Shown: positions 43,238 to 54,653 of the stretch, piece by piece | How positions within the stretch are numbered: the first letter of the stretch is position 1 | Layout of the letters: each line of letters begins with the position of its first letter | NCBI GenBank assembly: GCA_947646735.1 | Contig: CANTFK010000020.1 | Span: 434,001-498,000, forward strand | Direction: 5' to 3' | DNA from: Peronospora farinosa | Lineage: Eukaryota; Oomycota; Peronosporomycetes; Peronosporales; Peronosporaceae | DNA length: 64,000 nucleotides | The notes under the pieces: model-generated | Told to the model about the DNA's origin: nothing | What the model saw: only the letters and a program-made list of their open reading frames with translations | The model's database searches: none | Position numbers and translations under genes: made by a program

Positions 43238-44574
43238 ATTGTTCACACGCAAAGACTTGAGCGACGAACCATTTGACCAGAACGCCCTTGTTTGCGGTTG
43301 GCATGGTAGCAAAATAACGTTTTGTCTGATTGTTTGTATAATACACAATAATATACCAACTACTTAAAATAAACTTGAATTTTATAGTATAAAATCAAAC
43401 TAGGTGTTTCTTATTAGTAAACTGTATCATCCTTTTCTTAAGACCGGTTGTTGTTAGCCAACTTTCTTCCAAAAGGGTTGAACAAACTGGTTACAAAGCA
43501 GTATGTACAACACAGTCTCCAAAAACTAAAGCGTTGCGCTTGGCTAAAAGCCGGCGAAACTACTTAAAATCCTGTTCGTAAAAACAAGAGGAAGGAAAGA
43601 AACGATATAATGTATAGTCAACAGAAGCTACGTCGTTATATTTGTACAAGGCTTATGCCCTTTCAGTGTTAGTCACAACTCTGAAGAATAGCAAAATCTC
43701 TTTTCAAATTTCGCTACTAGGCTACTACTTGCTACGACATCCTAGAACTGATAAGAGTTCCAATAATGGTATGAGCCCAAACGCACGAAATAAGACTCCA
43801 AACCACTCAATGTGCCGGACTGCCGACTGTCAGATGGGGTATGACGGGGTGGAAAAGTCGGAACCGATGAAGTAAACTAGAACTGGGATTGCCAAAGAAT
43901 CCAAGACGGCAACGAGGTGTAAATATACAGGAGATAATAGAGCTAGCCAATGCCTTTGCTTGATGAACAGAGGTGGTGGGTATACTTAGAGCGAGAGACC
44001 TGCAACGTAGATAAGCTGGAAGCTGTAGGATTAAATTCAACAGCTGAAGGGACGTGATAAATATCATATATTCTGCCAAAATAGTTCTTGATCGGAAAGT
44101 AGCTTTCTTCTCGATCTACTTATTCTTCTTCTTCATGCAAATGAAAGCGAGGAACTAATACAACAGCTGCACGATGAGGGTGTCATCACCTTCATTCACC
44201 TCCATGATCGCGTCTGTGGCCCAAGCTACTCTCCGTAGTCGTCATGGCGGGCAAATGAATCAATCGAAAGCATTATTGAAAAAGCCCACCAACGTGATCG
44301 ATTTTGTCACGACGCCAGAGATGGTCTCGTAAGTCGACCACCCGCAGGTTGACGAATCATGCCTTGCCTTGATCACTGCGTGCAAAGACGCATTCACTGT
44401 CCTTCCCCATGCTCGTATTCACTGCAAGCACCAAATTATCTGGTATTGTGTGTATCGGACACATATTCATTTTCTATTAGAGTCGAAGCCAAAGCTCAAT
44501 AAAGGCAATTAGGGGATTTCATTAGGGTTGCATCGCCGGACGGATGTTTTTGTAGCTTGCATGCAGTGGAATAG
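43238..44574. other. Intergenic region with an LTR scrap
   Basis: No gene recognised. 43786-43845 (AAGACTCCAAACCACTCAATG, CCGGACTGCCGACTGTC) matches the family-B LTR at 32604-32640, so an old LTR fragment is present. A weak plus-strand reading, EELIQQLHDEGVITFIHLHD, at about 44135-44195 is not assigned. Confidence 0.4.
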
Positions 44575-45879
44575 ATGTACAGAGTTTTCTTTCTGAGCCG
44601 AGGTGGCAGCATTTTTGTATTCACGAAAGCTGTCTCTAAGAACATGGGAAGTATGCGTCTTCGCAGTAGTAGGTCTACTGACAGCACCGTTAACCTTGGG
44701 AAGAAAGCTATGGTCGTGAAAAATGAGATGGCGTCCTCGTCATTTCCAGGGCAACAAGTTTCTTGCAGTCGCAACAAAATGGACGAGAAATCTGTCAGCA
44801 TAAAGCGCGAGATAATCGAAACAGATGAGAAGAACGTTATGCCAATTGTAAAGAAGAAAGTAAAACGAGCAAGTATCAAGAAGGAACGGATTCCTCGTCA
44901 AGAACCTAATGGCTGGAAGGAGATTTTACTGGGGATAGAGGAGATGCGGGTCAATAAGGATGCCGAGGTCGACAAGTACGGCGAGGTACGACTGTGAATG
45001 GGGGAGATCTCCAATAGAGAACGTTAGTGTCTGAGCTGTATGTGCTGGAATATAGGCGTTTTTCGGCGAGAGCTTTCTACCTCATGAGCGTCGTTTTCAC
45101 GTGCTTATTTCAGCGATGCTGAGTAGTCAGACGAAAGACCCTGTGAATGCCGCAGCAATGGGTCGTCTTATCAAGCACGGTATGGTGCATGATGTCTTAG
45201 TGCTTGTTACTGGTTGTGTTGGTAGAGACTGGTTGTATCGTCTGTCTTGTAGGGCTGACTGTGGAATCGATGCTTGAGATTGACCAACAAGAGCTCGCAA
45301 AATTGATCCGACCTGTTGGTTTCTATAACTACAAGGCCAAATACATCAAACAGACCGCTTCGATCTTGACGGAGCGGGCCAACGCTGCGGGCAAAGTTGT
45401 AGCTGACATTCCAGACACGTACGAGGGTCTCATCGCTTTGCCCGGTGTTGGACCAAAAATGGCTACGCTAGTGATGGACAGCGCGTGGAACAAGTACGCT
45501 TTTTTCTGGCTGTGAAGTTCCTTTGCAAAAATTGATGATGTTTTCGTGTAGTGTTGTGGGAATTTGTGTGGACACGCACGTGCATCGAATCTCGAATCGG
45601 CTCAAGTGGGTGAATACATGGAACATGAATAATCCGAAGTCCCAGGACCCGGAGAAAACCCGAGCGGTACGAAAGATGGTCAATTGGTAGATAGTCAAGT
45701 ATTTGACAATAGTTGTTTGAGTGTAGGAGCTGGAGGACTGGCTACCAAAAGAACACTGGGGCCCCATCAACATTCTGCTAGTCGGCTTCGGACAAACAAT
45801 TTGTCGTCCACGCAATCCCAAATGCAGCGAATGCAAAATTCGTAATATCTGCCCGTCCGCTAACAGTTCCTCAATTTGA
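44575..45879 (+). CDS. NTH1: Endonuclease III-like DNA glycosylase/AP lyase (5 exons)
   Basis: Exons 44575-44985, 45056-45179, 45253-45493, 45552-45666 and 45727-45879; all introns are GT-AG (58-73 nt) with matching phases. The N-terminus is Lys-rich, perhaps for nuclear entry; starts at 44575, 44644 or 44653 are possible. The core shows [14 protein letters not shown], the helix-hairpin-helix LPGVGPKMA with the catalytic Lys, and [13 protein letters not shown] with the catalytic Asp. The C-terminal iron-sulfur loop is C-X6-C-X2-C-X5-C ([17 protein letters not shown]). Removes oxidised pyrimidines in base excision repair and nicks at AP sites. Confidence 0.95.
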
Positions 45880-46395
45880 GTCACGGATGTGTGTGGAATG
45901 CCCGTAAAAGAAGCTGATTGCGCTTCAACTACTTACCACCAAGCGTTTGCAAACCTTGTACAAGTCTCGAGTATATCGGTATGTTAATGAAACAAATTGT
46001 TGATACCTTTCCGAAATCTTATCCGGATCCTTCAGGGTAGTGAAATTCTTCAGCAGCGTAAAAATAGCGACGGCAATTGGCTTGCACAATTCGCCCTTTA
46101 CTTCTAGAACTGATGAGCCCTTCGAGTTTATGCATCAGTTTTGCAGACTGCATGTATCCAAGACCGGAAAAATCTCAACGTGTAGGTTCGAAACCACAAC
46201 TTGTATAATGATCGTCCCGAGTATATACCATCTATCTATAAGCATTTGCTTATAAATCCATGAGCTGACGTTTCGCAGCCAATGGTCATGATCGTCCCGA
46301 GTATATACCATCTATCTATTAAGCATTTGCTTATAAATCCATGAGCTGACGTTTCGCAGCCAATGGTCATGATCGGCTGTTCGAAAGGCAACAAC
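45880..46395. other. Intergenic region between convergent genes
   Basis: No gene seen. Contains the 80-bp tandem duplication annotated separately. Confidence 0.5.
46208..46369. repeat. 80-bp tandem duplication
   Basis: ATGATCGTCCCGAGTATATA begins at 46208 and again at 46288; the copies differ by one T (CTATAAG/CTATTAAG). A third start (CATGATCGG) follows at 46368. It lies downstream of both flanking genes. Confidence 0.95.
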
Positions 46396-47351
<956 letters not shown>

Positions 47352-47393
47352 GGGTATTATACCCTCTAAAAGAACACGAAGACAACGTTAATA

Positions 47394-49592
47394 ATGGTGG
47401 AGATGGCCCAAACACACCCTAAGATAGAGACAGCGATAACACCACAACCTGGAAATAAGCGAAGAAAAATGGCGCGTACGGCACTAACTCTTCGTGAAAA
47501 AGCCATTGTTAAAAGTTTCTGTGAAGAGAAAATAAGCGATTGCAACGCTCAAGGAAAATTAATGCCATCCCAGGAAATTCTTCGACGGGAAGTGGCAACT
47601 CAGTTCGGATGGTCATGTGGACGTTCAACATTATCCAGAATCATATCAATGGATTGGAAAGTGCTACGAGGAAGCTGTGAAGGTGGCAATGCAGTGAGAA
47701 ATCTGGATATGAAACGACATCGTCGTCCATTATTTCCTGCTTTCGAGGCTGATCTAGTCAAGTTTATTCGTACTCATATGAAAGACGAAGGAGAGAACGG
47801 AAGCGTTGCAAACGATGTAGACGAGTCACAAGTAGCCGAAAAAAATGATGGTGTCAGTGCGCTGCCAGTAACCGAGAATAAAGGAACCGGTGCCATTGGA
47901 GACACTGCAGATGGAGGTCAAGGACGACCTTTAACGGAAGCATTGATTCTTGAAGAAGCGCAACGACTGAAAAAAGTACATGGTGTATCCGACGAGATGC
48001 TTGTGCTGTCGGTCGGGTGGCTCGCACGACTTAAACATCGATATTGTATTCGTCTGCGAAAACCTGCAGGAAGGCCCAGCAAGTGTTCGTTACCACTGCA
48101 TTATCAACTTGGATTAGTTACAGGGGGTAGTGCTGAGTCGATGGTTTCTTGGAGCTCTAGTCTTATCACTCCTAGTGCACCGGACACGCAAGATGCAAGT
48201 AAACAGATGATGCCTCGCCAGCCCGTGACAGACGCTACGACCGATATTGCGAGTAATAATGTCGATCAATTACCGCCATCGACTCAACAGGCTGGAAATG
48301 TGAGGCTGACATGCGATTCTATCCAGTCAGCAACGTTGAAGAGGACAGTGCTGTGCTCTGCGCAATGGCATCAACGAGAGACAGCCAACTCCTCGACGAC
48401 AACCGCTGAGCTACTGCGACAGATCCCTGAAAGCATTCGTGAACTTGCGTGTTCATGTCAAGGATCAGCAACTTGTGATAAGTTATTTGGTGGCATCGCT
48501 GGACTACGAGTTGCGGTTGTGGGATTTGGTAGTGTCGTGGAGGCTTTCCTCGCAGCCGCGTTAGTCGGTGCCGATGGGTTTGTTACTTGCGTGGAAGCTA
48601 GCCCTGCAAACGTCTATTTAGCGGAACAAGCTGCAGAGAATTTCTGCCTAACGACATTGGGGTTGCCTTCCGTGAATATAAAGTTTATTGTGGGCGAACA
48701 CGGTGGTATGCCTCAGTCATCATCGTCATCATGCGCAGGTGGCGACGAACTTAAGGATTTACAAGATCAGACCGATATTGCTATATGCAACTGCTCGATC
48801 CAATCGTTAGAGTTCCCCGTTAGCAAGAATGCCATGCTGGAACTGGCGTTCGGTCTGCTTAAGGTTGGTGGGGAACTACGCGCGGCAGATTTGGTTTCGT
48901 CTCGACGGCTGTCATCATCTGAATGTGAGGAGACACGCTTAGCAGTGGAAGCAATAGTTAGGAGCAAAGGTGCAGCGAGGACACATGAAAGCTCAAAGCA
49001 ATCAGAGCAGAAACTGCTACTCGGTGCACCGTACATAGGCGATCTACAACGACTGTTTCGAGCGCTAGGTGGCGATGCCGAGGTTCGCTCTGTGAGTTGT
49101 AACGAAGCAGAAGCTACGACAATGGACGTCGCCGTAGCTTCTTTACTACCCTCCCTCGCTGCTGCCAACAATGTCAAGTTTCGTCGTGTCACTTTTCACG
49201 TGTTCCGACTTCATAATGTCGAAGACCCGTGCGAGGATTACGGGCAGACGGCAGTATTTAATGGTTACGATAGTCAAGACAAGGCCACCGGTGGTGAAGA
49301 TTTGTCATCATCGTTTCAACTTGATGATAATTGGAACTTTCGGAGAGGTGTGTGCACGCCGATTGACGGCAATACTGCGCAAATTTTGCAGACAAGCTGG
49401 ATGCAACGATACTTTTCTGTAAGTGGAGATTGTTCTAGGCACCGCGGTCCGTTCGTAGCGAGCGCGTACTCAATGGAGGGCTCGCCTGTGTCACAGCAAG
49501 CCGCTTCGGCACCGGAGACAGCGGTTGCTGACCAACCATCATCTACAATATCATCGTCCCTCATAGAGCCGCTCGATATGATAAACATTTAA
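47394..49592 (+). CDS. HTH DNA-binding/arsenite-methyltransferase-like fusion protein
   Basis: 732 residues, one exon. Residues about 20-90 look like a CENP-B/transposase type helix-turn-helix (LTLREKAIVKSFCEEKI, FGWSCGRSTLSRII), and about 170-230 resemble the second CENP-B-like segment (LILEEAQRLKKVHG, WLARLKHRYCIRLRKPAGRP). Residues about 340-620 look like a class I SAM methyltransferase. VAVVGFGS (usually GxGxG) is at about 372, VTCVEAS ends strand 2, DIAICNCSIQ about 460, and LLKVGGELRAADLVSSRR about 490, close to ArsM wording (LKPGGRLAISDV). The glycine loop is weak and ArsM's substrate cysteines are not clearly present, so the enzyme part may be inactive. Function unknown; possibly a domesticated transposase DNA-binding domain on a methyltransferase fold. 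Confidence 0.7.
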   Translation: MVEMAQTHPKIETAITPQPGNKRRKMARTALTLREKAIVKSFCEEKISDCNAQGKLMPSQEILRREVATQFGWSCGRSTLSRIISMDWKVLRGSCEGGNAVRNLDMKRHRRPLFPAFEADLVKFIRTHMKDEGENGSVANDVDESQVAEKNDGVSALPVTENKGTGAIGDTADGGQGRPLTEALILEEAQRLKKVHGVSDEMLVLSVGWLARLKHRYCIRLRKPAGRPSKCSLPLHYQLGLVTGGSAESMVSWSSSLITPSAPDTQDASKQMMPRQPVTDATTDIASNNVDQLPPSTQQAGNVRLTCDSIQSATLKRTVLCSAQWHQRETANSSTTTAELLRQIPESIRELACSCQGSATCDKLFGGIAGLRVAVVGFGSVVEAFLAAALVGADGFVTCVEASPANVYLAEQAAENFCLTTLGLPSVNIKFIVGEHGGMPQSSSSSCAGGDELKDLQDQTDIAICNCSIQSLEFPVSKNAMLELAFGLLKVGGELRAADLVSSRRLSSSECEETRLAVEAIVRSKGAARTHESSKQSEQKLLLGAPYIGDLQRLFRALGGDAEVRSVSCNEAEATTMDVAVASLLPSLAAANNVKFRRVTFHVFRLHNVEDPCEDYGQTAVFNGYDSQDKATGGEDLSSSFQLDDNWNFRRGVCTPIDGNTAQILQTSWMQRYFSVSGDCSRHRGPFVASAYSMEGSPVSQQAASAPETAVADQPSSTISSSLIEPLDMINI

Positions 49593-50481
49593 AGGGTATT
49601 AAATGCAGTACCATGTTGGCCCTGCACAGTGACGCAAGTGTTTGAAGCTCGTTGATCTTTTTGAATAATGCAGATGTGCCATCAATTATATCCGTCTCGT
49701 GCGATGCGCAGAGTGCGCACTGCATGCAAACTTTACTTCACATTCAGTGTTCATCAATCCACCGCACACTTTGATTTAAGGCAAGACGTGGGCGGACATT
49801 TCCCATTTCATTGGTGCATGTCGTGACCTGTGAGGCATTTTTACGGACCAACTTCTAAGATTTGTACAAGCCAAGCAAAAGATTGCGAAGGGCTGTAGTT
49901 AGGTGCCCATAACAAACCTTCATTTGTCTTGACTATAACTGTTTTCCGTGTACGCTGTTGTAGATTCACCAGCTCATGTTAGTCAGTTTCAAGCACATCT
50001 GTCATGTATTTAATGATCCAGTCAAACTTTGTTGTTGGCTTAATAAAGGACGATATGGGCGAGGTTGCCTCCGGTGTGTGCTTGCTGGCGCCCGTGTGCT
50101 TATAAATGTTCACGTGTACTAGTTCAGTACCTCGGGCCCATTCTACAGCATTGCTGAGACAATATTCGCATTATTTCTCTATAGCGCACATAGGGACTTG
50201 CCATCACTTTGGCCTATGTTGCCCATAGTGTGGCGTGAACTTCTGTATGTTGTGCAATTCAGCTTGTGTGTGAATGTGAAGGAGAACGAATGAAGTCATA
50301 CGGGGTAGTACCGGTAGCTGAGACGTAGAATAAAAGACCCATTGGGCGTTGGGTCTTTTTACAAAACACTTAAAAATGGGTCCTACCCACCTACCTATCT
50401 TCCTGCAAAACCCTCCATAAAAATTCCGATCCAGCTTCACCAATATTCGACGAGCTTCACCCAAGCCCACAAGCTAGACCC
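49593..50481. other. Intergenic region
   Basis: 889 bp without a recognised gene. A short inverted wording, AAAAGACCCATTGGGCGTTGGGTCTTTT (stem AAAAGACCCA/TGGGTCTTTT) lies at 50333-50360, 120 bp before the next start codon; it may be a regulatory or RNA hairpin. Confidence 0.4.
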
Positions 50482-51707
50482 ATGGTATCCACACGTAGCC
50501 GCACATCTGGCTCTTCATCTGCCATGGAGCTTCCACAGAAGCGTGGGGCTGCCACGGATGCCTCCAAGCGACCGACCAAGAAGGCAACGACGCCCCAGGT
50601 CGTCAGTGACCTGACAGTCGGCGAACTCGTGACCAAGGATGTGACGCTAATGAACCAGGAGGGAAAAGAGGTCGTACTGGCCGACACATTCCGCGAGCAG
50701 GGCGTCGTCTTTTTCATGTACCCACGTGCCAACACGCCCGGCTGTACCAAACAGGCTTGTGGTGCGTTGGTCGTCCATAGAAACTGTTTTTTTTCATGAA
50801 ATACTCACATCCATTTGTCTTTCTTTGCCCTCCCTCCCCCTCTACAGGCTTTCGGGACAACATTACGACCATCAAGGACGCGGGATTTGCAGTCTATGGC
50901 TTGAGTGGTGACTCTTCCAATGTCCTGAGCAACTGGAAGTCGAAGCAGAGTCTACCCTTTGACCTGCTGAGTGACCCTGAACACAAACTCATCTCGTACT
51001 TTGGTAGCTCTCTGGCGGGCAAAAAGGTGCAACGCTCGCACGTTGTCATTCTCAAGGGTGGTGTCGTGGGAGACGTTGCTGCCAAAGTGTCCCCTGCGGA
51101 TAGTGTCAGCCGTGCCGTCAAGTTCGTTCAGACAAACAGTGATAAAGCTACGACGGAGGAGGAATCAGCTAAGGAAGATGAGCCAGTAAAGCAAGATGAG
51201 CCGACCAAGGAAGTGGAGTTAAAGGATACGAATAAGTTTGCCGAGGACAACATTATTACGTTTGACGTGGAGTTGCAGAATGATGCTTCCACGACGATCA
51301 AGATCCAAGACCTGTTCAAGACGCGTGGCGCCATATTTTTCATGTACCCGAAGGCGGACACGCCAGGCTGCACTACCCAGGCGTGCGGCTTCAATGACAA
51401 CCTGACGACGTTCAATACTGCTGGTTTTGATGTATACGGACTGGGTGCCGACACCCCGGCCGAGCTTCTGACGTGGAAGGAGTCGCAAAAGTACAAGTAC
51501 ACGTTCCTGTCAGACCCGAACCACCAGCTGATCGGCTACTTTGGCAGCTCCATCAAGGACGGCACGCGCGTGGACCGCTCGCACGTAATTGTGCTCCCGG
51601 GTGGCAAGGTCGGCCAGATAGATTACAACATTTCGCCGCAGGACAGTGTGAACAAGAGTCTGGAGTTCGTCAAGAACCACGCCATCGACGGATCCAGCAA
51701 GTTGTAA
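50482..51707 (+). CDS. Double-domain PrxQ/BCP-type peroxiredoxin (2 exons)
   Basis: Exons 50482-50761 and 50848-51707, intron GT-AG (86 nt), product 379 residues. Two peroxiredoxin domains in tandem (about 50-205 and 235-375), each with the peroxidatic/resolving pair C-X4-C: TPGCTKQACGF and TPGCTTQACGF, preceded by FFMYPRA/FFMYPKA. Both domains end with a SDPxHxLIxYFGSS-like stretch and RSHV(V/I). A Glu/Lys-rich linker joins them. The N-terminus (SRTSGSSS...KRPTKKATT) is basic and may be a nuclear signal. Reduces hydroperoxides through thioredoxin. Both active sites look intact. Confidence 0.95.
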
Positions 51708-52580
51708 GTCTCTCGGCAGTTTAGTGTATGAAATCTTGAGGACGCTGTTGTATCAACGACTCACACAGGTCCCGATACAAATAACTACTACCTTTTGCCA
51801 TTGTCGTAAACGTCCTCGTCTTGATCTCGTGTAAGATGCGGGTAACGCTATAAGCGTCGATTACAATGCGATCAGACACGTATATGGACGTTACATGCAC
51901 ACGTAGATCGCTGCATGTGCATCAATCTCTTATCAATTGGTAGATGCCTAGCTTGAAGCACGTCAGCTACAATCTTTATATGCTCATCACCAAAACTACA
52001 GTAAAGAAGAGCGCCACTTGTCGATTCTCCATCGGCCGTCGAGCTGTAAGAAGATGTTCGATAGACGTTGGGGTCGTGGGCGCTAGAGTGGCACTTCTTT
52101 CATCTGACACGTCTAAATGCATGGTGCTAAGGCTTTAGGCTACTGCTGCTAGTGTATACACTGCCATTGTCCCTTATCAATGCTAACGGATCTTTGCTTC
52201 CGGTTTCCGAGCGATGCCGTCTACCCTGAATCGACGAAATGGACGACATATGCGATAGCGCATTGGACGGATCCATTTTTAAGGTTTGCAAGATAGAGGA
52301 GTATGACAAATGGGGAAGAATTTGTAACGTCATAGTGTGAAGAAATGGGGGTCCATGAGGCGAACAACATGCTCATCAGTAACGGTCCCATTCGGAGGAG
52401 ATGCAGTATGGTGTTGGTGGGCTGCGATAATGCAACACAATCTAAGGGCCCAAAGGCGTTGAGGCGCCAACAGCGTCTTAATACGAGTGGAGCCTAGATG
52501 GTAGTGCTGATGAGCCGGCATTGCATGTGCATCGTTATGGGTGCGGAGGTGGCTAACTACGAGCACAACAAGGCTGTTCG
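51708..52580. other. Intergenic region
   Basis: Two small minus-strand frames (52566-52330 and 52333-52127) have no recognised content. Nothing else seen. Confidence 0.3.
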
Positions 52581-53070
52581 ATGGCGGAAGTGCTGCGGAG
52601 CAAGGTCACGGGTTTTCAGGAAACGGGCGAAGTTAACGTGGCGACGCATGAGGTGATGAGGCTTGAAGGTGGCGATGTCAATTGTAGTATTTGCAACGAA
52701 TTAGAGAATGGTAACTATAGCCAAGCAGCACACAATGTCGAGATACCGTGTGTCTATGTTACTGCTGCGTCATTGTTGACGATGTGCCATCAACAATGTC
52801 GCCAATTTTTGGTTCGGACAGATAAGCAAATTTGGTGAGTTGAAAGAGCCCACTTGCTGGCAACGCATGTCATGGACGAGATGCTGGAAGGCTTACCACC
52901 TCGATGCGTACCTGCCGAGTCGTTTCGAGGACCAAGTCTATGAGGGCTTCCATGTGATGGAGGTGGTGCGGCACGCGGACAAGTCTGATCGAATAAAGCA
53001 GCTTCTAAAGCAAGGATGGAGTCGAGTTAAACAACAAAGTAAGAAGTGGCAAACAGCGTACTTGAAGTAA
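52581..53070 (+). pseudogene. Possible small gene or pseudogene of unknown function
   Basis: An 85-codon frame (52581-52838, with CSICNELENG) is followed in another frame by 52840-53070 (FEDQVYEGFHVMEVVRHADK, RIKQLLKQGWSRVKQQSKKW). The second frame is already open before the first stop (reading NNVANFWFGQISKFGEL), so a frameshift or intron near 52780 could join them. No family recognised. It runs head-on into the kinase gene, whose stop is at 53085. Confidence 0.3.
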
Positions 53071-53084
53071 TTTATGTACCTTGT

Positions 53085-54275
53085 CTATGCAGGAAATGTC
53101 GGCATTAGCTCCTGTTGCTTGGGTGGAGGGGACTCTTGGAAATATTCGTGTGCCAGTGCATCCTTGGCTGAGATTCGCTCGCGCGGGCTGAGAGCTAGCA
53201 TCCGACATAATAGGTCAAATCCTGCTTTCGACAGCGAGCACCCACTACCTGAAAAAGTTGCAGCGAGTGGAAACTTAGCACGTAGTCGAGAATGCTTCGG
53301 CCACTTTCCACGCACGCTAACGTTTGCATCAGGTACATCTTCATCGACCCCAGGCCAATTATGCTCATTAGGTGCTCCTAGCAACTTGAAAATCTGGTCT
53401 GTTTGGTCGATTTCTCCACGTCCTGCAAACAGCGGTTTCATCAACAGCATCTCGGCGAAAATGCATCCAACCGACCACATATCCACCGCCGTCGAGTATT
53501 TCTTCGCACCAAGTAGGAGCTCGGGAGAACGATACCACAGCGTCACAACTGGCTGTGTGTACGTTCTCAGTGGTGAGCCGTACTTGCGAGCCAGTCCAAA
53601 ATCACAAACCTTCAGTACTCCGCGTGCATCATACAACAAATTGCTAGTTTTGAGATCCCGATGAATATACCACCGATCGTGCATATAAGCCACCGCACTC
53701 AGCAGTGAGTGCAAGAGGTATTTCACTTCCGACTGTAGCCACGGAGCCTTCATCTTGGTCTGCATCACGTGCTTCAGGTCATTCTCAGCATAATCCATGA
53801 CCATATAAATCTTATCGGGGGTGGATCCCACCACCATTTCCCGTACTTGAACAATATTTGGATGGTCCAAAGCTAGCAGCACATTGGTTTCACGCAAAGC
53901 CGTGATGGGAAAGCCTTCTTGACTGGCATCAGCGCTCATTTTGACCTGTTTGAGCGCTACGACATCATCCGTGTCCTTGTCTCGAGCTTTAGATACGACG
54001 CCGTACGTTCCTTCGTCGATTTTGCCGATTCGAGCGTAGCGGTCGACGCTGCGACAGCCTAGAAGATAGAAATTATGTCTTGGAGGGTCCTCATTTAAAT
54101 CGTCACTTTTTTCACTTGTAGACGGATGTAGGACACCGGAATCGTCGCCATATAAAGATGAAGCACTGGAGGAAATAACAATCGAATTACTGCGGTCAGA
54201 GACGGGATGCTTGCGACGGGAGACACTATCATCAGCGGAGTCTGAGTCTGAGTCCCAGCGATTTCGCTTCGTCAT
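53085..54275 (-). CDS. CDK11-like (PITSLRE-type) cyclin-dependent kinase
   Basis: 396 residues, one exon. An N-terminal Ser/Asp-rich tail (about 70 residues) precedes a full kinase domain: glycine loop IGKIDEGTYGVV, VALKQVKM (Lys), GFPITALRE (cyclin-binding PSTAIRE-type helix), IHRDLKTSNLL (catalytic loop), CDFGLA, a T-loop with GSPLRTYTQPVVTLWYRSPELLLGAKKYSTA (given here as separate known motifs GSPLR and VTLWYR), DMWSVGCIF, and RISAKDALAHEYF. The T-loop wording and EIDQTDQIFKLLG fit CDK11 better than CDK9 (which shares PITALRE). CDK11 acts with L-type cyclins in transcription and splicing. Its N-terminal extension is much shorter than in animals. Confidence 0.9.
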   Translation of the reverse strand: MTKRNRWDSDSDSADDSVSRRKHPVSDRSNSIVISSSASSLYGDDSGVLHPSTSEKSDDLNEDPPRHNFYLLGCRSVDRYARIGKIDEGTYGVVSKARDKDTDDVVALKQVKMSADASQEGFPITALRETNVLLALDHPNIVQVREMVVGSTPDKIYMVMDYAENDLKHVMQTKMKAPWLQSEVKYLLHSLLSAVAYMHDRWYIHRDLKTSNLLYDARGVLKVCDFGLARKYGSPLRTYTQPVVTLWYRSPELLLGAKKYSTAVDMWSVGCIFAEMLLMKPLFAGRGEIDQTDQIFKLLGAPNEHNWPGVDEDVPDANVSVRGKWPKHSRLRAKFPLAATFSGSGCSLSKAGFDLLCRMLALSPRERISAKDALAHEYFQESPPPKQQELMPTFPA

Positions 54276-54371
54276 TTCTTCAATCGATAGAAATTAGGCA
54301 AGATACCCAAAATAAGAACATTCGTTAGAAATGACGATACACGACGATTTCAATCTCGTGTTCCATTAAAG

Positions 54372-54594
54372 TGACATGCCAGTTGGTATGACAGATGATT
54401 GATGGACATGCCAGTTAGTATGCCAGATGGTATCTGACATGCCACAGTTGACAGGTTATGACAGCACGTTAGGTTAAGCACGATAGGACTTATGGTTGTT
54501 TAATTAGTTCATTCTCATTTCTACCTACATCTCCAGAAGCCTCTCCAGCAAGCTCTCGGAGCCGATTGCCCCTCTGCCAGCCAAGGGCGTGTCA
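54372..54594 (+). repeat. 5' LTR
   Basis: Contains an internal repeat of GACATGCCAGTTRGTATG-like words (54373, 54402). The bases directly after it (TTTTGAAATTTC) do not start with TGG, so no usual primer binding site is evident. Confidence 0.95.
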
Positions 54595-54653
54595 TTTTGA
54601 AATTTCAAATTTGAACTCAAGAGAATTAAATCCGTAAGCAAAACAATATTATC

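Noticed and set aside
53074..53664. 196-codon plus-strand ORF
   Set aside because: Shadow of the CDK11-like kinase on the other strand.
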